Source of the DNA: Malurus cyaneus samueli
Taxonomy: Eukaryota > Chordata > Aves > Passeriformes > Maluridae
Direction of reading: 5' to 3'
Length of the DNA stretch: 64,000 bases
Assembly (NCBI GenBank): GCA_009741485.1
Contig: CM019219.1
Span: forward strand, 29,013,250-29,077,249
Shown here: piece by piece, positions 13,901-26,715 of the stretch
Layout: every line of letters starts with the position of its first letter
Numbering within the stretch: the stretch's first letter is position 1
Notes under the pieces: generated by a model
The model's database searches: none
What the model was told of the DNA's origin: nothing
Seen by the model: the letters and a program-made list of their open reading frames with translations, nothing else
Program-made: the position numbers and the translations under genes

Positions 13901-16900
13901 TTTTTTCCCCTTCCATTCTTACTGATGGTGTATTTTTATTAAAACAGACAAAGCCATGAGGACATACTGCTGGCTTGCTGAACCTCAGTTTGCTTTTGTG
14001 TGAAGCCAATGGAGAAGTTATTCATGTTGAAGCTCTCCGTTTCTCTGGGTAGGCAGGAAGGGAGAGAATTATTCAAGTATTAGTCCATTGTTAATGATTT
14101 TGTTGATATGAAGCCTACAAGACACACTGCAAACAGTATTTTAGTGGTACAGAAAGGAGAGCAGTGGTGGTTTATTCTATTCACACAGTTGCCAACTAGT
14201 GGAAACTGCTTTAATTAATTGGTATTTTTTATTTGATGTGACATAAAGTAAAATAGTTTCCATGACATAAATACCTCGTTAGAGGATTTTTTAAATGCTC
14301 ATTTTGTACCATACATATTCAGAGCTTCTGATAAGCTTGATGAAAATGGTAGTTTATTGTTTTAAATTTTGCTTTGAAATGACAGGGCCAGGAATAATTT
14401 TAACAGAAGTTGCACCTGAGTTTCTATAATTTGGCCCACTGGTTGTTTTTCTCGTTTTGATTGTTTTTCAGCATAATTGAGCAGAATAAGCTATCAACCT
14501 TCCTATGTGTGCTTGCCAAAAAGCAACTGTCAGTAAGAGACACTGATGAATGTGCTTTGAAGACAGCTCAGAAATACAGTAGCCAGTCTGGACACGAGTA
14601 AAACTTTGTAACCCAGTTTTGTGGTCCCAGAGTAGCATTTTACCAGATTTCCTTGAAGCCCTTGGTATCATTGAGAGTAAGTTGAACTTCAACAGCAGCA
14701 AAATTCCCTTGTGGCCTTCTGTAGTGAAAAATCTGAAGGGAAAGTGGTAAACGTCATAATCTTTCAAAACACAGCTGCCTTAGGTGGAAGGGGTGGTGGT
14801 GTTTAGCAGTTTTTTCCCTGAGTATTTGACCCGTGTCCCTCATGGGCAAAAGCTATGATCAGAAAGCCCTGTGCCAGGACAATGTGCTTTATGACCCTGG
14901 TTTGTGCTCCCAGGCAAGAAGCTGTTAGAGGGCAGGAGTTCAGGAAGAGGTTTTGTGCTGTTTCAATTTCACAGTTATCTTATTTAACTTTAGAAATCTG
15001 AACAGTGAGAGCCCAGCCCTTTTTTGGTCAGCTTTACGGTAGGAATCCATGGTCGTGCATGTGAGCAGCAGCACTGGAGTGTGGGGGAAATGCAAGAGTT
15101 TAAAGCTGCCTTCAGACTGATGGGGGAAAATGGAGAGCACTGCCCATTGAGGATGTGTTATTCCAGTTCCATTAGGGTATGTCTTGCCATTGGAAGGCAC
15201 AAAGGTTAGAACATTCTTACATTTAGGGATTACTTTTAACACCCTTTGGCTTCTGCTGGGAGAGAAAGACTTTTCACTCTGGCCCAGCATCCTCAGTTAC
15301 ATGAGAGGATCTGCTTCTTATTTTGTGACTTAAGCCTTGCTTTCAGTTTTAGGATATTTAATAAATTCCTGAGCCATGACCAAGAAAAATTAATTTCTTT
15401 AGCTGAGTATATAACCAGCCAACCAAGTTGGCTTATTATTATTGTTGGTTACCTTTTGTGTTCAAAAGCTTGTTTAGTCATGATATTAATCCTTTGATCT
15501 AATTAATTTAATTTAATTTGTACAACACTAACCTTTTGGTGTATTAAATTGACCATTATTTGATTTGGATACTGAGAGGTTTTTTATTAAGATTTTAAGA
15601 ACCTTCAGTATAAACAGCATTTCCTAACATTGCATTTAATCACTCTCACATGCATTGCCTACAGTATAAGAATATTGTAGGTCCTGTTTCCTACAAGAAC
15701 TCCTTCCCTTGGTCCTCCTGCAGGAAAGCCCAGCCAAAGGGAGCCTGGATCAGTGATGGGGTGGAGTGCAAAGCAAGGTGTTAGTTGGTGAATTCCTCAG
15801 CACAGTGTCCTGGCTGCAGCTGCATTCAGCCCTCCCTGGGCAGCAGAGCTTTGGGCAGGGCCTGGGAGCATTCCCAGCTCCTGCTGCACAGAGCTCCTGC
15901 CCAAAGCACCCTCGGGTGCCTCTATATGCTGCTGTGCTTTAGGAACACAAGCCTTTGTTTGTGATGCTCAGGAGGTTTTGGGGATGCAATTCCCAGTATT
16001 TTTGCTTTCTCCCAGCATAGCTGAGCCTGGCTGTAGTTGCTGTTTAATGATGACAAGTTCACGTTCAGCTCTGGCTGAGGAGAGGGGCATCTGGCTCTCA
16101 CTGCTCGTGTAACTTGCAGCAGCTTCAGAGGGAATTTGTGTAGGAACAGGACACCCATAAGGAGATGATTTGCTGGAAAGTGGGAGGGTATCCCTGAAAG
16201 AATAAGGGATTTGCACACCCAGTCTGTAAATCTGTGAGGCAATCCATTCTGCATTAATATTTCTCCTTTTTTAACCTACTTATATTTTTTGTTACCACTA
16301 CAATTTGAAGCAGTAAATTCAAACATTATATGCTGAATAAACCCCCCTTCATTTTGTTTAATTTGCACCTGTCACTTGGCAAGGTTACATTAAAATATCT
16401 TTCTAAATACTGTATGATGTTGCAATAAGTGCAAATAGAGCTTTTGAAATTGAGATATCCAAAGTTAGATATCTAATTTAATCTTGAAAACAGATTTATT
16501 TAAGAAGTGCCTACATTTATGTTGAAAACTAGTGGGTCAAGTGTTAATTTCTGTTTCTAAAATTACATGTAATGAAATAAATGTAATTGAGTTTTATTCA
16601 GTGGAAAATTCATTTTCACTCTCTTCTCACCAAAAAGAAGTATTATTTCTGGAATTTTGTACGCCCATTTCCTATGCATTAATTTTGATAGGAAAAAATA
16701 CAAATGAAGCATTTAATTTAAATGACGTTTCATCTGCTAATGGTATTTCTGCCAATTTTCAGTAGTTAATGAAACTTGATTTCTGAGCCATTATGCAATG
16801 CATTTCATACTAGGAAAATGATTAATTAGGAGCCTTTGTTGGGAAGCCAGAGTAACAGCTAACAGTGTGTCCATACGTGGTTTAAAATTCAGATGAAATT

Positions 16901-19900
16901 GTGTAGTTGTATGAAATTCTCAGGCTGGACACTAAGTGGCAAAACCACATTTCTGGGGCTGCTGGGGCAAGGGGAGAAGGAAGGGGTCACCTAGTGCAGA
17001 TCTAGAGGTGCTCTTCCACTACAGGAGGAGCATTCATGAATACCAAGAGCCTACAAATGGAAATTTAGGGTTGGCAATCTGCTCAGGGTTAACATTTCTT
17101 GTCACAGGTAGTAGTGTTTTATGTTACCTTTTCAATTCCTTATATTCTTCCTTTTTGAAAGTGCTACTTTCCTCAGTGGAACGAGAAGAAATGGAATTCT
17201 TCTCTTGAATCGTGTCACTGATGTTCATCCTCTGTTACTCACTGTCATGGTGAGTTCATTAATCAGTGGCCCAGAAGTCAGTCTGTGTTTGTAATGCCTC
17301 ACCTTTCTTCCTGCAGTTCTTTTTGCTGTCCACTCCCTTCATCACTTCATGTCCTTGTGCCTGCCTTCCCTGCAGCTGCCCAGCTGTTCCCTGCAGTCCA
17401 GCTCTGGAGCTGGTTGTGGTTTACCCGGGGGAGGGGGTGGGTAGGATTTGTTTGTTTTTCTCTCCTGATGTTTCCTTTGTATCATTTCCCTCCAAATTTT
17501 GTGAGGACTCATAACACACAGACTGCTCTTGGAGCTTTGTGAGTCATGTTTGTCACCTCATGACTTTGATTTCTGTTTTTATTTCCTGTATTTGAGGTAC
17601 ATTGACTGTGCTGTGTTCAGTGGGTGGTGCTTCCACAATCCATTGAACTTTTAAAATGCACATGTAATACAGACTTAATATACATTATTTCTGGCTTTCT
17701 GGAAATACACATCTGCTTTGCTCTGTGCTACCAATTATTTAATATACCATGAAAAGTTGCAGGAAAACCTGATGTCAGCATTCTGTGACTTCATTGCTAA
17801 TGTATTCATTCTGAGATCTATTAATCTGTTCTGCAAGCACTACAGACCTTCCACGGTAATTTGGCTTTTAGATTTCTTGAAGTTTAAACATTTTAAAAGG
17901 AAGCTTTCCCAGTTGAGCTGATCTGAATATACAATAAGAGGCTTGGATTTCTGTACTGCTTTATTGCCTCAGAAGAAATTTCAGTTACACTTAAGGTTAT
18001 GAAATTTTGTTCCGAACTACAGACTGCAGTAAAAATTCAGCAACATCTTGACTATCTGCTTTCATTTCCAAAGAACACAGAAATCTTTCTTGATTTGATG
18101 TCGTTGAGTAGCTGGCCATTCCAGTTTTTAATTACATGAGGTCATGGTAGAACATCAATAGTGCTGAAGTATTCCACTGTGAGTACTGGTGAAGAAAGTG
18201 CCTTTGCTAAGACTTGCTTCATTAAGGAAATAAGTAGTGTATACATACGGAGTGGCAGTCATGGAAGTATGTAACCAGAAGCAAATGAATTCCATTTCCA
18301 TTCTTAAACAAGGTCTCAGTAAAAGAGGTGAGGTGCAAACTTGTTATTTGACCTGTTGGGTTTCTTTAAATTAAATTTAAAGGGTAATTGATCAGGAAGA
18401 TATTTTATATGTGACTTTCTCTGGATGGTTTCTGAAGAGATGCTGATGAGTTAGGAGTAACCTCAGCAGGACAGCTTCAGCACTCATACACAGGGAACAT
18501 GCAGAGCTAGATTAGGATTATGGCTGCCACTGGGTGCCAGGACACTCGAGGGTTTTCCTTTTTTTCTTTTTTTTCTGTCTGAAGTCATCTGAGATCTGAA
18601 GTTACTCTGTTGATGACTTTCAACTCTGCTTGTGCTGCTATTCCTATATTCAGTCTTTATTCAATAAGTAACATAAATTTTGGGGTAGGGCATGGCTTTT
18701 AGTAGAGGATAGTTGCAGACTATCTGTGGCTGGGATATTCTAGAATAGTACTGCTTTTTTCCTTTGACAATCTCCTAGGTATTGTCTATTTATAAGCCTT
18801 GCAAAACCCACTGTTGTATAATCCATGCAACCTGTGCTTTCATTGTCTGAGCTTTCCGTCTAGTATGCTTATCTGTGGAAGCTGTTCCACAGTAAAATGT
18901 GTGTATTTGTTGGCTCACAGAGTAAAAGAATTGAAATAAGAGCACCCTCCAGAGATATAAAGATGAGAAGCCATGCCTCTGTCATGGGTTTTGTTTGTGT
19001 TGACTCAGTGTGGGCCAGCTTTGAGAACATGGAGTGCTGTGCTTGGCAGTCCAGACAGCAGAGGAGAGCCTGTCCTGTGTGGCCAAAGCAGCCTTGGAGG
19101 TGCAGAGGCTGGAGCTGGGCAAGGCCCTGGAGTTACAGTGGTACCCGTGGGCAAGACTCGGCTGGAAGGAGGAAACCACCTAAATTCAGGAGCAGATCAG
19201 CCTGGTGTGCTTTATCTCCCTTTATGTCCATCTTTTCTAGTTCAGATTGACATAAGGAGAACAGGTTCTTCTAGATTATTGGTTTGCATTCGATTTCTCA
19301 TTAAAATTCTATGCTTATAAAGACAGTTTGGAATTAATTGTCTTGCACTTTTCAATGTGTGAAATAGTGCAAGAAAAAAAATCTCTTTTCTGTTTCATAA
19401 TAATTCAAAACGTTGCAATAGTCTGGGGTTTTTTAATCATAGCCTCAACATACAAATTGCCTTATTAAATATTTCTTATAGTCAGTCTTAAACTTTTGAG
19501 GAAGGGTTCTCAGCTGCAAGTACTATATCAGTGCAGAACGGGATAAATAAATACATAAATATTTCTGCAAAAAAGTAGCAGTCTTTCTGTAGAGCTATAA
19601 ATCTGCCTTCAGTACTTTCTTCACCTTCTCTCATATGTACCACCCAAATTCAGCTTGTTAAGCTCTACTGGTATAGGAGAGCTCTGCTTTACAAGATTCT
19701 GTTTCAGTATTTTCCCTCCATAGAGAAGTCTGGTATTTGATGGCCTTCTGAACTAGCAGTTCTGTTTTCTGAAGCAGAAAATTAAGTTTTCTCTTTTTTA
19801 CCGTGAAGAAGCCAGTGTGTCTCATATTCACGCTAGACTGTCCTGACATACCAGCAGCAGCAAATGTGAAAATAGCGTGTCCAAGCACCTAGGACAGCAG

Positions 19901-22900
19901 AACACGATTTTCTAGCAGAATCTGTATCAGAAATGTCTCACAGGTTCTGATTCTTATTCATACCAAGATATCTTTCAGTTGCTCCAGGGGTGCCAAGGGC
20001 TGTCCCATGGTTGAAGGTGTCATTTATACTCTTGAGCAGAAGCACCCATCCCCTTGCACTGCCATTCCCACTCAGTGCAAGTGCTTCATCTTCAGAGCCC
20101 TGCCAGTGGGTTTTTCAGATTATGCTGCCCTGGATGATCAGCTTAACCCTTTGTGTTAGTGCTGTTATTAGTGCTTCTCTGCGGGCAGATCAGGAGCGTT
20201 TATTAAAATGGGGTAAAATATTGGATCAGTGCACAGTGACCTGTGTGTGGAATAGTTTTTCCTGGGGTGCTTCCTGTTGCTGTCCTGTCAACCTGCCCAA
20301 TAATGTCATTTATGTCTCCCACTGAACGTTACTCAGCTTCTCCTGTAATTTAGGTTGGAATAATGAGTAGAGAATAGTGCCTTGGACCTGGAATGTGGCC
20401 TTGCCAGGTGTAGTGTGTCTCCCATGAGAAACACAGGTTGCCTGTAAAGTTTACTCCGATACATTGTTTCCCAGTTCGCATTTCAGGACTTAGCTGAAGG
20501 GATTCAAAGTTACTAACTACAGTGTTGAACACGTGGAGTCTTTAACAAATATGAAATATATTTGTTACGAAGAAATCTGCATCTCTTTCTAAACACCAAG
20601 TACTCTGACTCCCTGCCATCTCTGCTCTCTCCCTCTTCAGAACAGGCCAGAGTGTTCTATTTTAATTGCATTCTATTCTCCTGTCCTGCCCACATCTGTT
20701 TGCTGTGAGAGCATTTGCCTTGTTCTCAGCCATCAGTGAATCACCAGTGTGCGGCCCTGCCCCATCACATTGCACTCGTCAGTCATTCTTCATGCCTTAC
20801 TTTGTGCCATTGTGCTATGAGGGATTTCATCTAAACGTTTTGCTTTAAATGTTGTTGCTCTTCAGCTGAAGTAAGTTCTCTGTGGCTTTCTTCTCTGTTG
20901 TTTGTGTGTGCATGTGAAGCAGGATACTGAATAAACCTCATTTCATTATGGGGACAGCTGGAAAAATGAGTATGGGGATAATGTAATTTCCTGGTGCTTA
21001 GTTACAGTAGTGAACAGTTAAGGCATCCCAGCAGTGGCAGGGTGAATGCAAATTTCACAAGGAACTGTGGAGAGCAAAACAACTTTGTATGTACAGGCAG
21101 AAAAATGGAGATCTGCCTTTTAAGGTGCTGACATGTGGGGTGAAATAAAAACTGGTTGCAGTGGCAAAATCAGTTTTGCCTTAGCCTTTACATTGAGTTT
21201 GAGAGGCTTTACAGAAGCGAATTCTATACATTTTTTAAATACATCACTTGTGTTGCTTTATAATAAGTTTCAGGCCAGGTGACTTTGCCAAGATCACTAA
21301 TTAAAAAGCTGAGACAAGAATCTCAAATTGTACCTTGTGTTCTGGACAAAAAGCAAGAAGCTTCAGTGTGCAACCTTCGTACAGAATGAAGCCTAGCTAA
21401 AATGTGTCCCTATGAAACCCCAGAAAGTCATACCATATTTTAACCATAAAATCTTCCATTGTTCTGGTTATTCTTTGTGCAGTTTAATTGACATGAAAAC
21501 AAGTGGATGTGGCCAGAACATCTGCATACAGATTCATTCACTCTATTCATGTCCAGTCTTCCTCCTCCAACAGTATTAAACAGAAGGGGATGAATAGCAG
21601 TGGTAGTTTTGCTTCTGTACTGCAGTGTTAGTACAAAAATCAATTCTTTTGCTTTGGAGATGCTAGGTGCCTTCTGAATATGGTGCTTAGTGATCCTGCA
21701 AAGATCGTGAAAAAAATGAAAGGGATGTCAAGAGAAAATCCATCTGTAGAGGAAAAAAATCAATGTTTTTAATTCATTTCAATTTCTCATTTTACAAACT
21801 TTGTTACATCCAATTCTATTACAAAAAAATCCACTCTCTCAATATAGCAAATAATTGGAAGAAGGAAATTCAACTGGATTAGGTAATTAATTTATCTAAG
21901 CCTTTAAATGTTTCCGGATTTTTTTTTTTCAATCAAATATAACAAAATTACAGAAGCTTGTATTATCAGTCCAGATTCAGTCTTGTGTACAAAAGGTTTA
22001 TCCAAATAAGTCATTCTGGTCTGTGCTTCTCGTCAATGGATACTGGACTAATTCATCGGCACCAAAAGACAGCAGTGTGGATGTTAACAGGAGTTCAGAG
22101 GTGTAATACACTGCCAGTCTGGCTGTTCCTCATCAGCTCCCCTGTTCCAGTAATGTGTGCATGGCCTGCTGCTTGGGTGGCCCAGCAAAACAGCAAGTGA
22201 CATTATCTTGTTTTGAATTTGAGTACAGAGATAGTGGCTTGGGTTTGTTGTGCATGTAACAGGAATCCTTGATGTGGCTGTTATTCCACCCTTCTGCAGT
22301 GAAATGTCCGCAGTTGTCCCATCCACATTCAATTATCCTGTTCCTGGGTGATAATAGCAAGCTCCCTGGGTGTGCTTGCTGCTCTGAAAGCTGGGAATGC
22401 AGCCCCGTTGGGTGCCTTGCTGCTCCTGGGACTGGGATGGGCCTGGGGTCAGATATGGGGGGCTGGATGGAGCCCCCCTTGGCATATCCAGCCTGGGCTG
22501 TTCACAGAGCCTTCCTTGGCACGGGACATCTCGTGAGGATTGCCTGCATCCTGTTACCATTTGGATGGAGAGCAATGGGCAGTGCTGCTTGGAATTTCCC
22601 TGCAGTGTTGCATATCTGTTACATCCTTACCCACCTGGCTAAGAGAGACATAAAGTGGCTCCCGCAGAGATGCAGTGTTAAAATACAAGTACAAATCTGA
22701 TGGTTGCTGTGCTTCGGGCAAGAGCTAAACTTCAGAGATGAGAGCATGGAATGTAGTGTCTCCAGAACTCAGAGACAGCAGTGGCAGAGGTGGCTGAGGT
22801 CTTTTAGGTACTGCTTGTCATCCCAGTTGTTACTGTAATTCTCAGGAGTGAGCTGGTTTCCTTGAGGCCCCTGTAACAAGGGATCACAGTGCAGTGGCTT

Positions 22901-24110
22901 CAGGAGCCCAATGAATGATCGCTGCTTTTCAAGGAGAAATCTTGTTTTCTTTTATGACACATGCTTTGCCATCTGTTCTCAGAGCACACAAGTTTAAGGA
23001 TGGGAATTTTTTTTTAAATAGCCTTTTTCTAGCCAAGGAGATACTATTGCTGTTGCCAAAGCATGGATCAGAGGGAGAAGCCTTTGGCCACTGCAGTTCA
23101 GTTTGTTGACTTTGTAGCTGGAGCCTGCTCTATTTGCAGTCTAAGGTTCTGAGTGGTTTTGTAAGCTCTTCTGTATGTGCTGTTTTCATTCTTCAGTGTT
23201 TTGTTACTAATCCCTATTTTATCCTCCCTTTAGGTATCAGAATCTTTAGGCATTACAGCGGGCAATTAACACAGCCTGCCAAAACAGCTTGGCACTGCAG
23301 TGAAAAAGGCTGGAGTTTTATTGCCAGGGAGGCGGTGTGGGAATGATGACAATTAGGCTGAAGCTGGTCAGTGGATCTTTTATTCATTCATGAAGATCTA
23401 ACTAGAGTGGGAAATGTGTCTACAAGGGAAAAAGAGATGTGTTGAAGAAATATGGCGAGTTCATATCTCTCTTCAGTCAGGTTGGACAAGCAGGAGGACA
23501 TGAGCAGGGGGGATATTATTGATTTGACAGGACAGAAAAACCTTTCACTGCAGAAGCCAGGATGGAATTCAGGTAAATGCTGGACATATATAAATAATGG
23601 CAGTATTCAAAACATTGCCCAGTGATGTGAGTGCTGTCCCAGCCCATCTGCTCCAAGCAGGTTGGCCCATGAGGGTGTTTATCCAGCACTTCGGGATGTG
23701 TCGGGAGTGTGGGCACTGCCCTTTCCCTTGGTGACCAGCAATGTGTCCCTTGGATCCCATCTTTAGAGAGCAACCCAGTGCAAACAAACAGTGAACTTAC
23801 TCAGGAAAGTGTTTGGTGGTGGCTTTCAAAATCTCTTCAGTGTGCTGATAATGAATTGGTGGTCTCAAAGTGCTGAGTACAAGGTGGGCATGTGTAGGAG
23901 GAACTCCATGCAAGGAAATCCCCACTGAGGGCTCCCTGGAGGAAAGCAGCACTTATTTCTGTCCCTTGGGAAATGCTGCTGTAACACTGGAATTACAAAT
24001 CCCAAGTTTGCCATGTTATGTAAATGTCACTTTTCTCTGTGCCCCCCTTTCCCCCCCTGGGCTCAGGAAGGTCTCTCATGGAGGAGCATTTCCAGCAGCA
24101 GCCCAGAGGA
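10977..24110. other. Gene-poor intergenic DNA
   Basis: No gene is supportable in about 13 kb. Frames are short and shadow each other on both strands. Several T-rich tracts occur, for example near 18.56 kb and 21.92 kb, as do AT-rich blocks near 15.5 kb and 16.4-16.8 kb. A moderately GC-rich block at 22.3-22.6 kb gives overlapping frames in several registers, which points to composition rather than coding. I recognise no RNA gene, transposon or promoter. Confidence 0.55.
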
Positions 24111-24698
24111 GAGCCAGGATGGCCACTGGCACCCGCACACGGTGAGCCAGGATGGCCACTGGCACCCATACAGGGTGAACCAGGATGGCCACTGGCACCC
24201 GCACACGGTGAGCCAGATGGCCACTGGCACCATACAGGGTGAACCAGATGGCCACTGGCACCGCACACGGTGAGCCAGGATGGCCACGGCACCCACACAG
24301 GGTGAACCAGGATGGCCACTGGCACCGCACAGGGAGAGCCAGGATGGCCACTGGCACCGCACACGGTGAGCCAGGATGGCCACTGGCACCCACACAGGGT
24401 GAGCCAGGATGGCCACTGGCACGCACACAGGGAGAGCCAGGATGGCCACTGGCACCCGCACACGGTGAGCCAGGATGGCCACTGGCACCCACACAGGGTG
24501 AGCCAGGATGGCCACTGGCACGCACACAGGGAGAGCCAGGATGGCCACTGGCACCCACACAGGGAGAGCCAGGATGGCCACTGGCACGCACACAGGGAGA
24601 GCCAGGATGGCCACTGGCACCCGCACAGGGTGAGCCAGGATGGCCACTGGCACCCACACAGGGAGTGCCAGGATGGCCACTGGCACCCACACAGGGTG
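24111..24698. repeat. GC-rich 33-bp minisatellite, about 18 copies
   Basis: The tandem array has a core unit beginning gccaggatggccactggcac, followed by a variable linker such as ccacacagggtga or ccgcacacggtga. Spacing is close to 33 bp. Units differ in the linker (acccgcaca, acccacaca, acgcacaca, accgcaca) and by 1-2 bp deletions near 24.21, 24.25 and 24.28 kb. Because 33 is divisible by three, the array stays open in several frames on both strands. This creates fortuitous ORFs, the longest a minus-strand run at 23993-25159. Many units contain a GGTGAG core that looks like a 5' splice site. I see no evidence that the array is translated, since none of the frames extends into recognisable protein. 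Confidence 0.95.
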
Positions 24699-26091
24699 TT
24701 GTCCCTGCCCACGGGCTCCACACTCAGGTGAAGGTGCCACAGAGGGATGGGGACAGCTGGGAAAGCCCCAGCAGATGTTTGCCCTGGTGGCACAGCTCTG
24801 GAATTGTAAGAGGAACGGGAATGGGGGCAGGAGGAGACTGTCACCTTAAAGCTTTGCCTCCATTGGACATGCAGCTCCAAGGAATTACAACAGAGTTTGA
24901 TTTGTGACTGGATTTCCAAAACAGCAAACTTTTGATCCCAGACTGAATCTGTCTTATTGTGAGATCTATATCTGGGAATATCCACTGGCAGGCAATACAA
25001 GCTAAATGACAAGCTGTGTCCTTCATACAAGCTAAAAATGCAAAACAGAATAGAGAAGGCCTGGAACAAGAGGAGCAAATACACAATAGTTTGGCGGTTT
25101 TTAGTCTTGAATTTCATTCCAGTGACAGGATTGTCTACACTTTGTTTATTTTTAGCCAAGATTATGGGTTTAATTCACAGTAACTGCTTCAGATGGGATC
25201 TCTGGATGGATACAGTAGCTGAAACCTTAGCACATTTGTATATGCTGTATTCATTGCTGAGAACAAGGGATTCTTCCAGGGGGAGAAACAGGGAAGAGTA
25301 GTTGAAGGATAGGATGCTGGGGGAAGTGAGGCATCTTAGTCATTCTTGTTAGCATAACAACTGCTTGTCTTGAAATTATATTGGTTCGTGTAATGCTTGC
25401 AGCTAGACAAAAATTATTTCAGTGATAACAGAGCTCATCCTGAGCCAAAAAGTTGCCTCATTTCCCTTTCTTTTTGTAGTATAATAAGTATGAATTCAAA
25501 CTCTTCAAAGATTTGCAGACGTAATTATTCTGTGCTTTATTTTTAATTGCTGGGGGCTTCAGTTCCAGTTCACTCTCTGACTGGCTAGATGCAGTTGTGA
25601 TGCTTTTGCCACAAGCTGCAGCCATTTTTTTTCCCTGTCAGCTTGATTCAAAAGCAGAAAATTGAGGCTGAATATGTGAAATGCTGCACCTTCGTAAGGT
25701 GAAACATTTGTGCACTCTTGATAGTACTTGGTATGAATTCTAGCTTTAGTTTATCAGTAAAGCATTGTGTAAACATTGTGTAATTCTGTAAATACATTTA
25801 ACCATTTAATGATACTAAAAATAATTCAATTGTTTTTATGGATGTGTTCTAGTAGTCATTACTAATGTGATTGTGATAGGTATAAAATACACAATAACTA
25901 AGTTACACGATTGTATAAACAGGTAAATAAGTGAGAGTTCTTTTTCTGTCAGCCAAGCACTAAAGGCAGCCAGATCGAGGGCAGATGGTTTGCAGTGTGT
26001 GCTTGTGCTCTGCCTCTCTTTGTATTTACTATTTCTGCATGAAACCCATGACACCTGTATAATCCATAGCAAATGCTGAGGGGTTGCAATG
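24699..26091. other. Unannotated intergenic stretch
   Basis: Nothing supportable was seen between the minisatellite and the CR1 fragment. It is AT-rich non-coding sequence with no exon-like segment. Confidence 0.5.
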
Positions 26092-26285
26092 CACCTTGGA
26101 GACATCTTGTCTAGCAATTCCCGCTATCCCAGGTTGCTCAGGGCATTATCCAGCCTGGCCTTAGACGCTTCCAGGGATGGAGCATCACTGCCTCCCAGGG
26201 CAACCTGTGCCAGTGCCTCACCACCCTCACAGTAAAGAATTACTTCCCAATTTCTGACTTAAATCTCTCCTCTTTCAATTTGTAT
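26092..26285 (-). mobile_element. CR1 LINE 3'-region fragment
   Basis: The plus strand reads as the reverse complement of the CR1 3' region. Successive landmarks are ccaggttgctcagggcat, cagcctggcctta, cttccagggatggagcatc, gggcaacctgtgccagtgcc, tcaccaccctcacagtaaag and aatttctgacttaaatctc. These match the well-known avian CR1 order, so the element lies on the minus strand. The extreme 3' ATTCTATGA repeats are missing or decayed and the 5' end is truncated, leaving about 190 bp with no coding capacity. CR1 is the dominant retrotransposon of birds and other reptiles, so this is a main clue to the host lineage. Confidence 0.9.
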
Positions 26286-26669
26286 CCAAGACATAAAGCA
26301 GCAGAGTTCCCTGTAAAGTGAAAAGTGCCACTGGATCTGTTTGCCAGCAGTGGGATCTTCCCAAACTACTGCTGTCTTTTCCCACTCCCACTTTCTGCAG
26401 TGATGGTGGAACTTCTGTGAACTGCGTCTGTCTTGTGGAGCTTTCTCGTATCTTCTCAGTCCTCTTGTGCTGGAAATAAGCTTTGGACTCTTTAGAAATA
26501 CGTGGTGGCAAATCCTGCATCAGAGTGTGGGTCACAGCTAGATGTGGTTGGGTAACCTGTCTCCCTCTTGATGATGCCTTAGGTAAGGAAAAAGAGATTT
26601 GTACCAGGGTACAAAGCTTCTGGATGAGGAATGGGCTAGAATTTTTGGCCACAAAAGGGTCTTTTGAAA

Positions 26670-26715
26670 NAANNNNCNNGNAANTGNTTNNNTTNAAANN
26701 NNGNNNGGNNNNNNN
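26670..26715. other. Ambiguous-base patch (N mixed with called bases)
   Basis: About 46 positions hold N interspersed with single called bases, flanked by homopolymers (eight T, then gac, then nine A). A scaffold gap would be a solid run of N, so this looks like low-quality consensus over a difficult homopolymer region. Any reading frame crossing it is unreliable. Confidence 0.95.

Noticed and set aside
23993..25159. 388-codon minus-strand frame and several 140-225-codon frames in the same place
   Set aside because: They are produced by the 33-bp minisatellite, whose period is divisible by three. All registers give low-complexity repeats (for example CGCQWPSWLSL) and no flanking domain.
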